This document shows positions 35,801 through 43,622 of a DNA stretch of 64,000 nucleotides, piece by piece. Numbering within the stretch: position 1 is the first letter of the stretch; the number at the start of each line of letters is the position of its first letter. The stretch is from positions 248,001-312,000 of the forward strand of contig NZ_RHOH01000002.1 in NCBI RefSeq assembly GCF_003946115.1, read 5' to 3'. The notes under the pieces were generated by a model that saw nothing but the letters and a program-made list of their open reading frames with translations, did no database searches and was not told the origin of the DNA. The translations under genes and the position numbers were made by a program. Origin of the DNA: Lacticaseibacillus daqingensis (lineage in GTDB: Bacteria; Bacillota; Bacilli; Lactobacillales; Lactobacillaceae).

Positions 35801-36297
35801 AGTTCCAGCAAAACCAGGCCAAATACGGCCCGGTGGCAACGCTGGACAGCCCGACCTACTTCCAGGGGATGCGCGTTGGCGAACGGGTGCGCGTCACCCT
35901 GCGCCCCGGGACCATGATCATTATGCAGCTGGATGCCATCGGGGAGCCCGATGCCAGCGGCCTGCGGACCCTGTACTTCACGGTCAACGGGCAAAAGCGT
36001 GAGGTGCAGGTGCGCGATGCCAGCGTGCAACACGCTGGGGTCAGCCACCAGCTGGCCGAGCCAACCGACAATACCCAGATCCCGGCGCCGATGGGGGGCC
36101 GGATCCTCAGTGTGCTGGTCACGGTGGGCGAAACGGTTCAGGAAGGGGCACCACTGTTTGTCACCGAGGCCATGAAAATGGAAACCACGGTTCACGCGCC
36201 GTTCACCGGCCAGGTCAGCCACCTTTATGTCGCGGCTGGCGATTTGGTGCAGAGTCAGGAGATGCTGGCGATTTTGAAACCGGCAGCGACGAATTAA
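32863..36297 (+). CDS. pyc: Pyruvate carboxylase
   Basis: A 1144-residue biotin enzyme that makes oxaloacetate from pyruvate and bicarbonate. Domain order: biotin carboxylase (MRKVLVANRGEIAVRIFRA, ATP-grasp loop KAASGGGGKGMRIV, FIEVNPRVQVEHT), carboxyltransferase (LTDTTFRDAHQSLFATRMRT, LHTHDTTGNGV), and a C-terminal biotinyl domain with EAMKMET, whose modified lysine is about residue 1105. This is full length. The start is the ATG preceded by AAGGAGGC, eight bases inside ftsW, so the two are coupled. Confidence 0.97.
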   Translation: MRKVLVANRGEIAVRIFRAAEELGLATVGIFAEEDELAIHRFKAQEAYQVGAGKAPIAAYLDMDDIIRIAKVSGADAIHPGYGLLSENATFARKVAAAGLTFVGPRPELLDIFGDKVAAKQAAHAAGLQTIPGTPEPTEDFNEILAFTHAHGFPVMLKAASGGGGKGMRIVHSEDELRAVYQNAVNEAVASFGDNRMYVEKYIKSAKHIEVQVLGDQHGHLIHLFERDCSVQRRNQKVIEIAPAIGLPKPLRQAICDAAVALMSSLHYENAGTVEFLVEGDQFYFIEVNPRVQVEHTITELITDVDIVQSQLRVAAGQDLFADLDLPQQDALTFRGAAIQCRITTEDPANNFMPDTGTITTYRSPGGYGVRLDVGNAYAGAIVSPYYDSLLVKTSVHSASFGGAVRKMRRALREFRISGVKTNLPFLENVLKSDTFQQGLAETTFIDNTPALFKFKPVRNTTGQLITYVGEITVNGFPDLERHEQKYYPDWRYRLQFPPAVPQINLVQLLTTEGPDAVTRWLKAQPKVMLTDTTFRDAHQSLFATRMRTRDMLRVAPDMANALPDLFSMEMWGGATFDVAYRFLNEDPWRRLQLLRQAMPNTLLQMLFRGSNAVGYQNYPDNVIRQFIQTAAKNGIDVFRIFDSLNWVPQLTHSIDAVKATGKLAEGTMCYTGDILADTHPKYSRAYYVDLAKQLVASGADILAIKDMAGLLKPQAAYELIADLKDAVDVPLHLHTHDTTGNGVATYVQAVRAGVDIVDVAQSAMSGTTSQPSMESLYYALAGNERQPNLDIDHAEHLNQYFQAIRPYYADFANHVTGPLTDIYTVQMPGGQYSNLQQQAKSMGLTDFEAVKRMYAMVNTLFGDLIKVTPSSKVVGDMALFMLQNELTPEAVLAHGETLDFPQSVVDFFRGDLGQPVGGFPADLQAKILKGQAPLTVRPGSLAEPVDFAVVRAQLKQAGLPHPTDEQVLSAILYPEVFKQFQQNQAKYGPVATLDSPTYFQGMRVGERVRVTLRPGTMIIMQLDAIGEPDASGLRTLYFTVNGQKREVQVRDASVQHAGVSHQLAEPTDNTQIPAPMGGRILSVLVTVGETVQEGAPLFVTEAMKMETTVHAPFTGQVSHLYVAAGDLVQSQEMLAILKPAATN

Positions 36298-36321
36298 ACG
36301 ATAATTGTGAGGAGGCGTGCC

Positions 36322-36630
36322 ATGCTTGAAATCACCAAGCGCCAAGGCTTAGTGGTCTGGGTCTACTCGTTAAAACAGATCAAGGCCCTGCGTCATTACG
36401 GCAGCGTGCTGTACGTGTCTAAGCGGATGAAGTACGTGTATCTCTATTTGGATGCAGATCAAATTCCCGCGGCGGTCGCCAAGTTGACGAAGCTCCGGTT
36501 CGTTAAGGCGGTTGAGCCGTCTGCCCAACCGCTGCTTGAAACGACTTACGGCGGCCAAAGTAGCTTGGCCGCACTTGAGGACGATGAGGACGACGACGCC
36601 CCGAAAGGAGGCCCGAATGCGCATCATTAG
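36322..36630 (+). CDS. ylbG: YlbG (DUF2129) family protein
   Basis: 102 residues. The first 75 match the small YlbG/UPF0298 family (KRQGLVVWVYSLKQIKALRHYGSVLYVSKRMKYVYLYLDAD). The C-terminal ~30 residues add an acidic tail (LEDDEDDDAPKGG). Function unknown; always upstream of rsmD in Firmicutes. The start is the ATG after GAGGAGGCG. It overlaps the rsmD start by 14 bases. Confidence 0.9.
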   Translation: MLEITKRQGLVVWVYSLKQIKALRHYGSVLYVSKRMKYVYLYLDADQIPAAVAKLTKLRFVKAVEPSAQPLLETTYGGQSSLAALEDDEDDDAPKGGPNAHH

Positions 36631-37171
36631 TGGGGAATTCCGAGGACGCCGGTTGACCGCCGTGCCCGGTGACCAAACCCGGCCGACCGCCGATAAGGTC
36701 AAGGAATCGATGTTCAACATGCTGGGCCAGCAGTTCTTTGGCGGCACCGCGCTTGACCTCTACGCCGGGACCGGGGCGCTAGGCATCGAAGCGGTGTCGC
36801 GCGGGATGGCGCACGCAACACTCGTCGATAAGCAGTATGCGGCTATTCGGACGATTCAGGCGAACATTGCGCTGACCAAGGCCCCGGAACGCTTCACGGT
36901 GCTGAAGGCACCGGTCGACCGCGCCATCGAACGGCTCGGCGCTGAGCATCAGCAGTTTGACCTGATCATGGCCGACCCGCCGTACGCGAAGCAGGAAGTA
37001 TTGAATCAACTGGCGGCATTTTTGGCGCATGACTTGATTGCCCCGACCGGCCGCGTGATGCTTGAAACGGGCCTTGATGTCGATTATCCCGCGGTGATCC
37101 CCGGGTACACCCAGTTGCGCCACCAAACCTACGGCGTGGCACAGGTTCTAATTCTAAAGCGGAGTGAGTGA
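36617..37171 (+). CDS. rsmD: 16S rRNA m2G966 methyltransferase RsmD
   Basis: A 184-residue SAM-dependent enzyme methylating G966 of 16S rRNA on the small subunit. MRIISGEFRGRRLTAVPGDQTRPTADKVKESMFNML is the typical N-terminus; ALDLYAGTGALGIEAVSRG is the SAM site and MADPPY the catalytic NPPY-like motif. The start is the ATG with AAAGGAGG ahead inside ylbG; the frame is open further upstream but without support. coaD follows after four bases. Confidence 0.95.
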   Translation: MRIISGEFRGRRLTAVPGDQTRPTADKVKESMFNMLGQQFFGGTALDLYAGTGALGIEAVSRGMAHATLVDKQYAAIRTIQANIALTKAPERFTVLKAPVDRAIERLGAEHQQFDLIMADPPYAKQEVLNQLAAFLAHDLIAPTGRVMLETGLDVDYPAVIPGYTQLRHQTYGVAQVLILKRSE

Positions 37172-37175
37172 GCAC

Positions 37176-37667
37176 ATGGCAAAAATTGCGTTATTTCCCG
37201 GCAGCTTTGATCCCTTCACAAACGGGCACCTGGACACCGTGACGCGGGCCAGCCGTCTGTTTGATGAGGTGGTGATCGCGGCCATGACCAATACGAGCAA
37301 GCAGTCGCTGTTTAACGCGGCCGAAAAGCAGGCGCTGATCGAAGCGGCGGTGGCCCCGCTGCCCAATGTGCGGGTGGTCGCGCAGCCGGCGATGTTGACC
37401 GTCGATTACGCGCGGCAGATCGGGGCCACTGCCTTGATCCGCGGCGTGCGCAACACCGCGGATTACAACTACGAAAGCGGGATCGCGGACATGAATGCCA
37501 ACCTCGCTCCGGCCATCGAAACCGTCTTGTTGTTTGGGGATAAGCGCTACCGCTTCATTTCCTCCAGCCTGATCAAGGAAGTGGCCAGCTTTGGGGGTGA
37601 TGTGTCGGCCTTGGTGCCGGCTAACGTGGCCGAAGCGTTGGCCGCCAAGTTTGCGGGGCGGGCCTGA
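37176..37667 (+). CDS. coaD: Phosphopantetheine adenylyltransferase
   Basis: A 163-residue enzyme of coenzyme A synthesis joining ATP and 4'-phosphopantetheine. The nucleotidyltransferase motif is ALFPGSFDPFTNGHLD (with T-x-G-H), followed by LIRGVRNTADYNYE and the C-terminal FISSSLIKEVASFGGDVSALVP. The GTG four codons earlier touches GGAG, so I use the ATG 11 bases after it. It overlaps the protease gene at TGATG. Confidence 0.95.
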   Translation: MAKIALFPGSFDPFTNGHLDTVTRASRLFDEVVIAAMTNTSKQSLFNAAEKQALIEAAVAPLPNVRVVAQPAMLTVDYARQIGATALIRGVRNTADYNYESGIADMNANLAPAIETVLLFGDKRYRFISSSLIKEVASFGGDVSALVPANVAEALAAKFAGRA

Positions 37668-38719
37668 TGCCGGCGCGCCGGCATCGCGGTTGGCGCTGGG
37701 CACTGGGGCTTGGCATTGCGCTCGCGGGGCTGCTGGCCCTGTGCTTTTTGCCCACCAACCGCTACGTGGAGGTGCCAGGCTCCGCCGAGTCGCTAAAGCC
37801 CTATGTCACCGTGCGCGGCATTAAGGACCGAGAGAAGGGGCAGTACATGCTGACCACGGTTGGTATCGTTGGCCCCGCCAGTCCTGCTGTTCTGTTGTGG
37901 GCCCAGTTTCAGCCCTACGCGGAGACGTTGACGAAGGCCGAGCTGATGGGGAGCGACAGCAGTGCCGAGTACGATTTGTTGCAGCGCTACTACATTCAAA
38001 GCGCCGGCACGAACGCAATTCAGGCGGCCTTCACGCTCGCCAAGCAACCAGTGGCGGTGAATCACCTCGGGATCTATGTGATGTCGTTGCTTGCGGACTC
38101 GCCGTTCAAGGGTAAGCTGAAGCTCGGCGATACCATCACCGCACTGGACGGGCACCACTACCAGACGGCGGACGCCTACGTGAAGGCGATCGCGGCCCGC
38201 AAAGTGGGGTCAACCCTGACGCTGACCTACACGCGCGCCGGCCAAACCCGGCACGCCACCGGTAAGCTGATGCGTCTGCCTGGCACGAAAAAGGCGGGCA
38301 TTGGCATCACGCTGACGGAACACACCACCGTTACGACCACGCCGAAAGTGACCATCGATGCCGGTGAAATTGGAGGGCCCAGCGCGGGGCTGATGTTTGC
38401 CCTGCAAACCTACACGCTCATCACTCACCAGCAGTTGCGCCGCGGTCAGGCTATTGCCGGTACGGGTACCATTGACGGGACCGGCACCGTCGGTCAGATC
38501 GGCGGCATCGATAAGAAGGTGGTCATCGCGGCCAAAACCGGCGCGAAGGTCTTTTTTGCCCCGAACCAACCGGCGACCAAGGCGCTGCTGAAGCTTGACC
38601 CGACTTATCAGAACAATTACGCCGTGGCCAAGCGCACCGCCAAGGCGATCGGCACCAAGATGGTGATCGTGCCGGTCAAGCACCTGCAGGATGCGGTTGA
38701 CTATCTGACCCAGCGCTGA
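37667..38719 (+). CDS. sepM: SepM/YlbL-type membrane-anchored PDZ-Lon serine protease
   Basis: 350 residues: an N-terminal membrane anchor (WRWALGLGIALAGLLALCFL), an extracytoplasmic region, a PDZ domain (~130-200: VMSLLADSPFKGKLKLGDTITALDGHHY), and a C-terminal Lon-type protease domain with the catalytic Ser in GEIGGPSAGLMFAL and Lys in GGIDKKVVIAAKTGAKVFF. In streptococci SepM trims competence peptide outside the cell; in Bacillus YlbL is a membrane protease. Here it lies directly upstream of comEA-comEC but is separated by a terminator. Confidence 0.92.
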   Translation: MPARRHRGWRWALGLGIALAGLLALCFLPTNRYVEVPGSAESLKPYVTVRGIKDREKGQYMLTTVGIVGPASPAVLLWAQFQPYAETLTKAELMGSDSSAEYDLLQRYYIQSAGTNAIQAAFTLAKQPVAVNHLGIYVMSLLADSPFKGKLKLGDTITALDGHHYQTADAYVKAIAARKVGSTLTLTYTRAGQTRHATGKLMRLPGTKKAGIGITLTEHTTVTTTPKVTIDAGEIGGPSAGLMFALQTYTLITHQQLRRGQAIAGTGTIDGTGTVGQIGGIDKKVVIAAKTGAKVFFAPNQPATKALLKLDPTYQNNYAVAKRTAKAIGTKMVIVPVKHLQDAVDYLTQR

Positions 38720-38722
38720 ATT

Positions 38723-38748
38723 AAACGCCCGTTTCCGCGGGCGTTTTT
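38723..38748 (+). terminator. Terminator of the pyc/ylbG-sepM gene run
   Basis: AAACGCCCG / CGGGCGTTT stem with a short loop and a run of T. Confidence 0.85.
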
Positions 38749-38790
38749 GCGTGGGTTCGCGAAATCTTTTGGAAACAGGAGGTGGTGGGG

Positions 38791-39432
38791 ATGGCCCAAT
38801 GGCGTGAATGGCTCAGTCAGTATTGGTATGTGCCGCTGCTCATCGTTTTGGCCGCCGGATTCTGGTGGTGGCAAAATCGGCCGGTGGCAGCGCCCATCGA
38901 GCCGCTGGTCGCTAGCAGCAGTGCGGTCAGTAGCACGGTCCCTGCATCGAGCAGCGCCAGTTCAAGCAACAGCCGCCCTCAGTCAGGCTATGTGCACCTC
39001 AAGGGTGCCGTTGCCCGCCCGGGGCTCTACCCAGTGACGGGGGAGACCCGCTGGGACGCAGTCGTTAAGGCAGCCGGTGGGTTGACGGCAGAGGCGGACA
39101 TCACGCAGATCAACCTGGCCAAGATTGCGGTGGATCAGGAGAGTCTCTACATTCCCGCCAAGGGGGAAACGGTGGCCCAAGCCCCGCCGGCCCCAGACAC
39201 GGGCGGTCCCACCTCCGCGGCAGGGGCAAGCGGCGGCCTGATCAACCTGAACACGGCAACCTTAGCCGAGTTGCAAACCCTTAGCGGGGTCGGCCCCAAA
39301 AAGGCTGCCGACATCATCGCTTACCGCGAGGCCAACGGCAGTTTTCAAAGCGTCGGTGACCTGGCAAACGTCAGCGGTATTGGCGCCAAAACGGTTGAAA
39401 AGTTGACCCCGTTCGTGACCGTTGGCCCATGA
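38791..39432 (+). CDS. comEA: ComEA, DNA receptor of the competence machinery
   Basis: 213 residues: a membrane helix (~12-30, YVPLLIVLAAGFWWW), a Ser/Ala-rich spacer, an SLBB domain (~66-125: GYVHLKGAVARPGLYPVTGETRWDAVVKAAGGL), and C-terminal paired helix-hairpin-helix motifs that bind duplex DNA (LINLNTATLAELQTLSGVGPKKAADIIAYREANGSF ... LANVSGIGAKTVEKL). The start is the ATG after AGGAGGTGG; earlier GTG codons lie in the ribosome site. comEC overlaps at ATGA; the comEB gene often found between them is absent. Confidence 0.94.
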   Translation: MAQWREWLSQYWYVPLLIVLAAGFWWWQNRPVAAPIEPLVASSSAVSSTVPASSSASSSNSRPQSGYVHLKGAVARPGLYPVTGETRWDAVVKAAGGLTAEADITQINLAKIAVDQESLYIPAKGETVAQAPPAPDTGGPTSAAGASGGLINLNTATLAELQTLSGVGPKKAADIIAYREANGSFQSVGDLANVSGIGAKTVEKLTPFVTVGP

Positions 39433-41585
39433 GCCGGCGCGGTGTGTTCGGGGTGGCCGCCTTGCTGGGCGGCCTGTTGGTGTGGCTGCAACCCTGGTGG
39501 CTGGGCGCGCTGCTGCTGGGCTGGGCGGGCTGGAAGGCCTGGCGCTTCGCGGCGCCGCTGATCGTAGTGAGCGCCACCGTCGGGTTAGCCGTGGGGTGGC
39601 AGGCGCATCGCCTGGCTGCGGCGCCCCCTCAGCCAGTGGGCGCGGTGCGCGTCATGCCGACCGCATGGACCTTTTACGAGGGGCTGGCCCGTTATACGGG
39701 GGTGGCGGCCAACGGTGTGCCCATCAGCGGCAGCGTCACCGTGACGCCGGCACAGATCGATCAGCTCAGGCAACTGACGGTGCCAGTGGCGGTGCAGTGG
39801 CAGGGGCCGCTCACGCGCATCACCGGGGCCCGCAATGAGTTTGAGTTTGACTATGCCCAATACGTCTGGGCCCAGACGCGGCTCGCCTACCAAAGCCCCA
39901 AGCAGGCGCTGGTGATGCGGGTGGCGCGCGTGCGTACGCTCAGCGAGTGGCTGCACGGGTTACGCGCGCGGTTTCTCCTGCACCTGCAGACGCTGCCCAG
40001 CAAGGTGCGTGCCTACGCCAAGGGGCTACTGCTGGGGCAGCTGGACGAAGATTTTGACAGCCAGCGGCAGACCTTTGTGGATCTGGGCATCTTTCATCTG
40101 TTTTCTGTGTCGGGGTTACATCTGTTTGCGCTCATCGGCTCCCTGTACGCGCTGACCGACCGGCTGCGCCTGCCAAAGGAGGCGGTGGACTGGGGATTGG
40201 TGGCGGCGTTGCCGACGCTGTTGGTGCTGATCCCGCCCGGTGCTGGCATCATGCGCGCCGTCTATCTGCGCCTGGCCTTGATCTTGAACGAGCGACTGAA
40301 GTGGCAGTTGAGTCGGCTGGACTGTTTCAGCGCGGTGCTGGGCCTTAACCTGATCATTCAGCCGCTGGTGTTGCACACGTTCGGGGGCCAGCTGACGTAT
40401 CTGCTGACCGGTGTCCTGATGCTGGCGCCGGCGCCGACGCGATGGGGGACGACCTGGCGGCTGGCCGCGGTGTCCGCGCCCGTCGTCCTGGCCAATACGT
40501 TTCGGCTCCACCTGCTGACCAGCGTCTTCAACTGGTTGCTGATGCCCGTCTTTGAGCTCGGCATCATGCCGGCGCTGGTGATTGTTTGCCTCTGGCCGCA
40601 AAGCCCACTGACCGGTTGGCTCGAGTGGGGGCTGCGGTGGGGTGAAGCCGGGTTGACCGGCGCCAGCCACTTGCCCGGGCAGGTGATTTTTGGCGCGTTA
40701 CCATCTGGGCTGGCGGTCCTAGGGGTGGGACTGATTCTTGGTGCCTTGGTGCATCGCCGGTGGCGGTTGGTCGGCGTTTGGTTGGTCGGCAGCTGGCTGG
40801 TGGTCAACGTGCATCCGCAGTGGCGGGTGACTGTGTTTGATGTCGGACAAGGCGACGCCATCTTGATCGAAGCGCCGTTCAAGCAGGGCACGCTGCTGAT
40901 CGACACCGGCGGCCGGGGCTTTGGTACCACCCGCAACCCACCGGTCAAAAGCGCGATCGTCAACTACCTGCACGCGCGCGGCGTCGCCCGGCTGGACGCG
41001 CTGGCGTTGACCCATGCAGACGCGGATCATGTGGGGGACGCGGGCTTGTTGACGCAGCTGATGCCGGTGACGACCCTGTACACCACCCCGCTGGCTGCGG
41101 ATCACCCTTACGTTGTCGCTGCGAAGGCAGGGCAGGTGACCCAGGCACGGACTGTTTTGGCAGGTGCCGTGCTCGCGGTCAAGGCCATTCAGTTGCGGGT
41201 GGTGGCGCCGGCGGCCGCGACCGCCAGCGAAAAGAATGCGGACTCCCTCGTCGTCTATGGTAAGATTGGGGATAGCAATTGGTTGTTCACGGGGGATGCG
41301 GACGTCGGCGTCGAAACTCGGGAGCTGATGCCGCAACACCTGACTGTGGACTATCTCAAGGTGGGGCACCACGGCTCAGGCACCTCAAGCGCGCCAGCGT
41401 TCATTGCCCAGATCCAGCCGACGCTTGCGCTGATCTCGGCCGGGGTGGCCAACCGCTACGGACACCCGCACCCGGAAACGCTCGCCACCTTTGCCGCGCA
41501 AGGCGTGCCGTGGTTGGTGACCGCCGAGCGCGGGATGATCTGGCGTGAAGGTACGACGCTCCACACGTTTTTGAAAGGACCCTAG
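39429..41585 (+). CDS. comEC: ComEC, DNA channel of the competence machinery
   Basis: A 718-residue polytopic membrane protein that passes single-stranded DNA into the cytoplasm. Order: N-terminal hydrophobic and DUF4131-type region (residues ~1-180), the Competence transmembrane core (~185-450: LLLGQLDEDFDSQRQTFVDLGIFHLFSVSGLHLFAL), then a C-terminal metallo-beta-lactamase-like domain (VTVFDVGQGDAILIEAP, LTHADADHVGDAGLL, LKVGHHGSGTSSAPAF). The HxDxDH-type metal motif is intact, so a nuclease function is possible. The frame is full length and undamaged, consistent with functional uptake genes. holA follows after two bases. Confidence 0.95.
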   Translation: MSRRGVFGVAALLGGLLVWLQPWWLGALLLGWAGWKAWRFAAPLIVVSATVGLAVGWQAHRLAAAPPQPVGAVRVMPTAWTFYEGLARYTGVAANGVPISGSVTVTPAQIDQLRQLTVPVAVQWQGPLTRITGARNEFEFDYAQYVWAQTRLAYQSPKQALVMRVARVRTLSEWLHGLRARFLLHLQTLPSKVRAYAKGLLLGQLDEDFDSQRQTFVDLGIFHLFSVSGLHLFALIGSLYALTDRLRLPKEAVDWGLVAALPTLLVLIPPGAGIMRAVYLRLALILNERLKWQLSRLDCFSAVLGLNLIIQPLVLHTFGGQLTYLLTGVLMLAPAPTRWGTTWRLAAVSAPVVLANTFRLHLLTSVFNWLLMPVFELGIMPALVIVCLWPQSPLTGWLEWGLRWGEAGLTGASHLPGQVIFGALPSGLAVLGVGLILGALVHRRWRLVGVWLVGSWLVVNVHPQWRVTVFDVGQGDAILIEAPFKQGTLLIDTGGRGFGTTRNPPVKSAIVNYLHARGVARLDALALTHADADHVGDAGLLTQLMPVTTLYTTPLAADHPYVVAAKAGQVTQARTVLAGAVLAVKAIQLRVVAPAAATASEKNADSLVVYGKIGDSNWLFTGDADVGVETRELMPQHLTVDYLKVGHHGSGTSSAPAFIAQIQPTLALISAGVANRYGHPHPETLATFAAQGVPWLVTAERGMIWREGTTLHTFLKGP

Positions 41586-41587
41586 GC

Positions 41588-42631
41588 ATGCAAGTTGATG
41601 AATTGATTCGCCAGCTAAAACAGGGCGTGCGCCCACCGGTAGTGGTGCTTCTTGGCACCGAGCAAGCGCTGGTCGACCGCGCACTGGCCGCGCTGGCTGC
41701 GGTGGTGCCAGACGACCAAGTGACGATGAACCTCGCCCGCTACGATATGCGCCAGACCCCGGTGGCCGTGGCGCTGGATGATGCGATGTCGCCACCATTT
41801 TTCGGAGACTTTCGCGAAGTGGTGATCACCGACCCGTTCTTTTTGACCGGCGAGAGTCCGAAGGTGGCGGTGACCCATGACCTGGATGGGCTCACCGCGT
41901 ACCTGCAGCACCCGGTTGAGTCCACCCTGATGGTGCTAGTCGCGCCATACGCCAAGCTGGATGAGCGCAAGCGGCTGACCAAGGCGCTCAAGAAGGTGGC
42001 CACAATCGTCGATGTGAAGCCACTCGACCAGCGGGCTGCGCAAAACGCGGTCCGGCAGGCGCTGAAGCAGCAAAAAAGTGAGATCACCCCGGCCGCGCTG
42101 GCTGCGCTGGTGCAGCGCACGGCGGGGGATTACAGCGTGATGATGCGCGAGCTGCCGAAGCTGGCGCTTTATGGTCAAGGTGGGTCACCGCTTGATGAAG
42201 CGGCGATTGATGCCTTGGTGCCCAAGCACCTGACTGACCGCGTTTTCGACCTGGTGGCGGCCGTAGTGGCGCAAAACGCGACGCTGGCACTGAGCCTGTA
42301 CCGCGACCTGCTCCTCCAAAAAGAGGAACCGATCCGCCTCAACAGTTTGCTGATCAGTCAGTTTCGGCTCCTGCTGCAAACGCAGATCCTGGCGCAGCAG
42401 GGCTACAGCCAGGGCAGCTTGGCCACCACGCTCAAGGTGCATCCGTACCGGGTGAAGCTGGCACTACAGCAAGTCAACCGGGTGAGTGGCACCGCATTAC
42501 GGGCCGCTTATCAGGGCCTTGTCGAGACGGAAACCGCGATGAAAACCGGGCGGGTGGACAAGGCACTTGCGTTTGAGCTGTTTGTCCTGCGCTATTGTGG
42601 GGGCGGCGCCCTATCAAGGCGCGAGGCTTGA
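41588..42631 (+). CDS. holA: DNA polymerase III delta subunit
   Basis: A 347-residue clamp-loader subunit that opens the beta clamp. It matches HolA over its length: PPVVVLLGTEQALVDRALAAL at the start, PFFGDFREVVITDPFFLTG (domain I), the helical part with MMRELPKLALYGQGG, and the C-terminal collar-domain YRDLLLQKEEPIRLNSLLISQFRLLLQ. As in most delta subunits, the Walker motif is degenerate. Its position directly after comEC and before rpsT is the standard Firmicutes order. Confidence 0.93.
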   Translation: MQVDELIRQLKQGVRPPVVVLLGTEQALVDRALAALAAVVPDDQVTMNLARYDMRQTPVAVALDDAMSPPFFGDFREVVITDPFFLTGESPKVAVTHDLDGLTAYLQHPVESTLMVLVAPYAKLDERKRLTKALKKVATIVDVKPLDQRAAQNAVRQALKQQKSEITPAALAALVQRTAGDYSVMMRELPKLALYGQGGSPLDEAAIDALVPKHLTDRVFDLVAAVVAQNATLALSLYRDLLLQKEEPIRLNSLLISQFRLLLQTQILAQQGYSQGSLATTLKVHPYRVKLALQQVNRVSGTALRAAYQGLVETETAMKTGRVDKALAFELFVLRYCGGGALSRREA

Positions 42632-42641
42632 CAAGTTTTTA

Positions 42642-42670
42642 TTGCAAAGTGACAACCGCTTCGCTATAAT
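42642..42670 (+). promoter_or_regulatory. Promoter of rpsT
   Basis: TTGCAA (42642-42647), 17-base spacer, and consensus TATAAT (42665-42670), about 48 bases before the start codon. Confidence 0.78.
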
Positions 42671-42718
42671 TGTTGAGTGTTGTTTAACAACCAATTAATC
42701 CCCGGAGGTGAAACTCTT

Positions 42719-42973
42719 ATGCCACAAATCAAATCTGCGATCAAGCGTGTGAAGACACAGGCTGCCAACCGCGAACGCAACATTGCCCAAGTGAGCGCAC
42801 TGCGCACTTCCGTCAAGAAGTTCAAGGTTGCTGCTGCGTCCAACGCTGACAACAAGCAGGACTTGTTCAAGGCTGCAACGCGTGCCATCGACATGGCTGC
42901 TAGCAAGGGCCTGATCCACAAGAACAAGGCCGGCCGCGACAAGAGCCGTCTGTCTGCGCTTTTGGCTAAGTAA
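42719..42973 (+). CDS. rpsT: 30S ribosomal protein S20
   Basis: 84 residues, Lys/Ala-rich, matching S20: [35 protein letters not shown] and the C-terminal [29 protein letters not shown]. It binds 16S rRNA early in 30S assembly. The start is the ATG after GGAGGTG. Codon choice shifts toward T-ending codons compared with neighbours, as expected for a highly expressed gene. No terminator is seen before rpsO. Confidence 0.97.
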   Translation: MPQIKSAIKRVKTQAANRERNIAQVSALRTSVKKFKVAAASNADNKQDLFKAATRAIDMAASKGLIHKNKAGRDKSRLSALLAK

Positions 42974-42979
42974 TCACCC

Positions 42980-43100
42980 GGGGTCGTGATTCTTATTGCG
43001 ACCTCGGATGACCGGGCGCTTGCGCCTGGGACGTGGTCAAGTTTTGAACCCGTTTCTTCGCCTGACGGTTCACCGTCGTCTCCCGCAGTTTCGGGCAATT
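42980..43100 (+). promoter_or_regulatory. Structured leader between rpsT and rpsO (candidate S15 autoregulation site)
   Basis: Three inverted repeats fill the gap: GGTCG/CGACC, a TGACC..GGTCA stem enclosing GGCGC/GCGCC, and GACGG/CCGTC. Leaders before rpsO in several bacteria bind S15 and repress its translation. No conserved binding motif is proved here. Confidence 0.45.
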
Positions 43101-43123
43101 TATAGAAAGGTGGAAATAAGCTC

Positions 43124-43393
43124 ATGGCTGTTTCTCAAACTGAAAAGAACGAAATCATCGCAAAGTTTGCGCGTCACGAAGGCGACACTGGCTCACCTGA
43201 AGTCCAGATCGCTGTTCTGACCGCCGACATCAAGAACCTGAACGCCCACTTGGGTGTTCACAAGAAGGACCACCACTCTTATGTTGGTCTGATGAAGAAG
43301 ATCGGTCAGCGTCGTAACCTGTTGCGTTACCTGCGTAACAAGGACGTTACCCGCTACCGCGATCTGATCAAGGCTCTTGGTCTGCGTCGCTAA
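43124..43393 (+). CDS. rpsO: 30S ribosomal protein S15
   Basis: 89 residues matching S15 along its length ([75 protein letters not shown]). It binds the three-way junction of 16S rRNA helices 20-22. GAAAGGTGG lies ahead of the ATG. T-rich codon use as in rpsT marks high expression. It lies between rpsT and rnjB, a conserved arrangement. Confidence 0.98.
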   Translation: MAVSQTEKNEIIAKFARHEGDTGSPEVQIAVLTADIKNLNAHLGVHKKDHHSYVGLMKKIGQRRNLLRYLRNKDVTRYRDLIKALGLRR

Positions 43394-43400
43394 AAACCAT

Positions 43401-43427
43401 GCCGCTTCCCTCGGGAGGCGGTTTTTT
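43401..43427 (+). terminator. Terminator of rpsO
   Basis: GCCGCTTCC / GGGAGGCGG imperfect stem with six T. Confidence 0.85.
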
Positions 43428-43545
43428 GTTGCCCAGAGCGAAGCGACCCGTTCCGCTAAGGACGCTGTGCAGCGCCAGAACCGCCGTGCATCCGGCGTAG
43501 GCCTTGCCCATATTGCGAGAGGCAGTCGCGTGTGGCGCAGGGGTG

Positions 43546-43554
43546 TGGTACACT
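43546..43554 (+). promoter_or_regulatory. Extended -10 promoter of rnjB
   Basis: TGGTACACT about 70 bases before the start codon; no clear -35. The ~120 bases between the rpsO terminator and this box show nothing I can name. Confidence 0.45.
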
Positions 43555-43622
43555 GAAAGAAGGATTTATTCGTTGCCGCGGTGTTTGCGGCGAAAACGTA
43601 AATATTTCGTAGAGGTGAACCC

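Noticed and set aside
35149-36345. 398-codon minus-strand frame over the end of pyc
   Set aside because: Antisense shadow; His/Arg-rich product without motifs.
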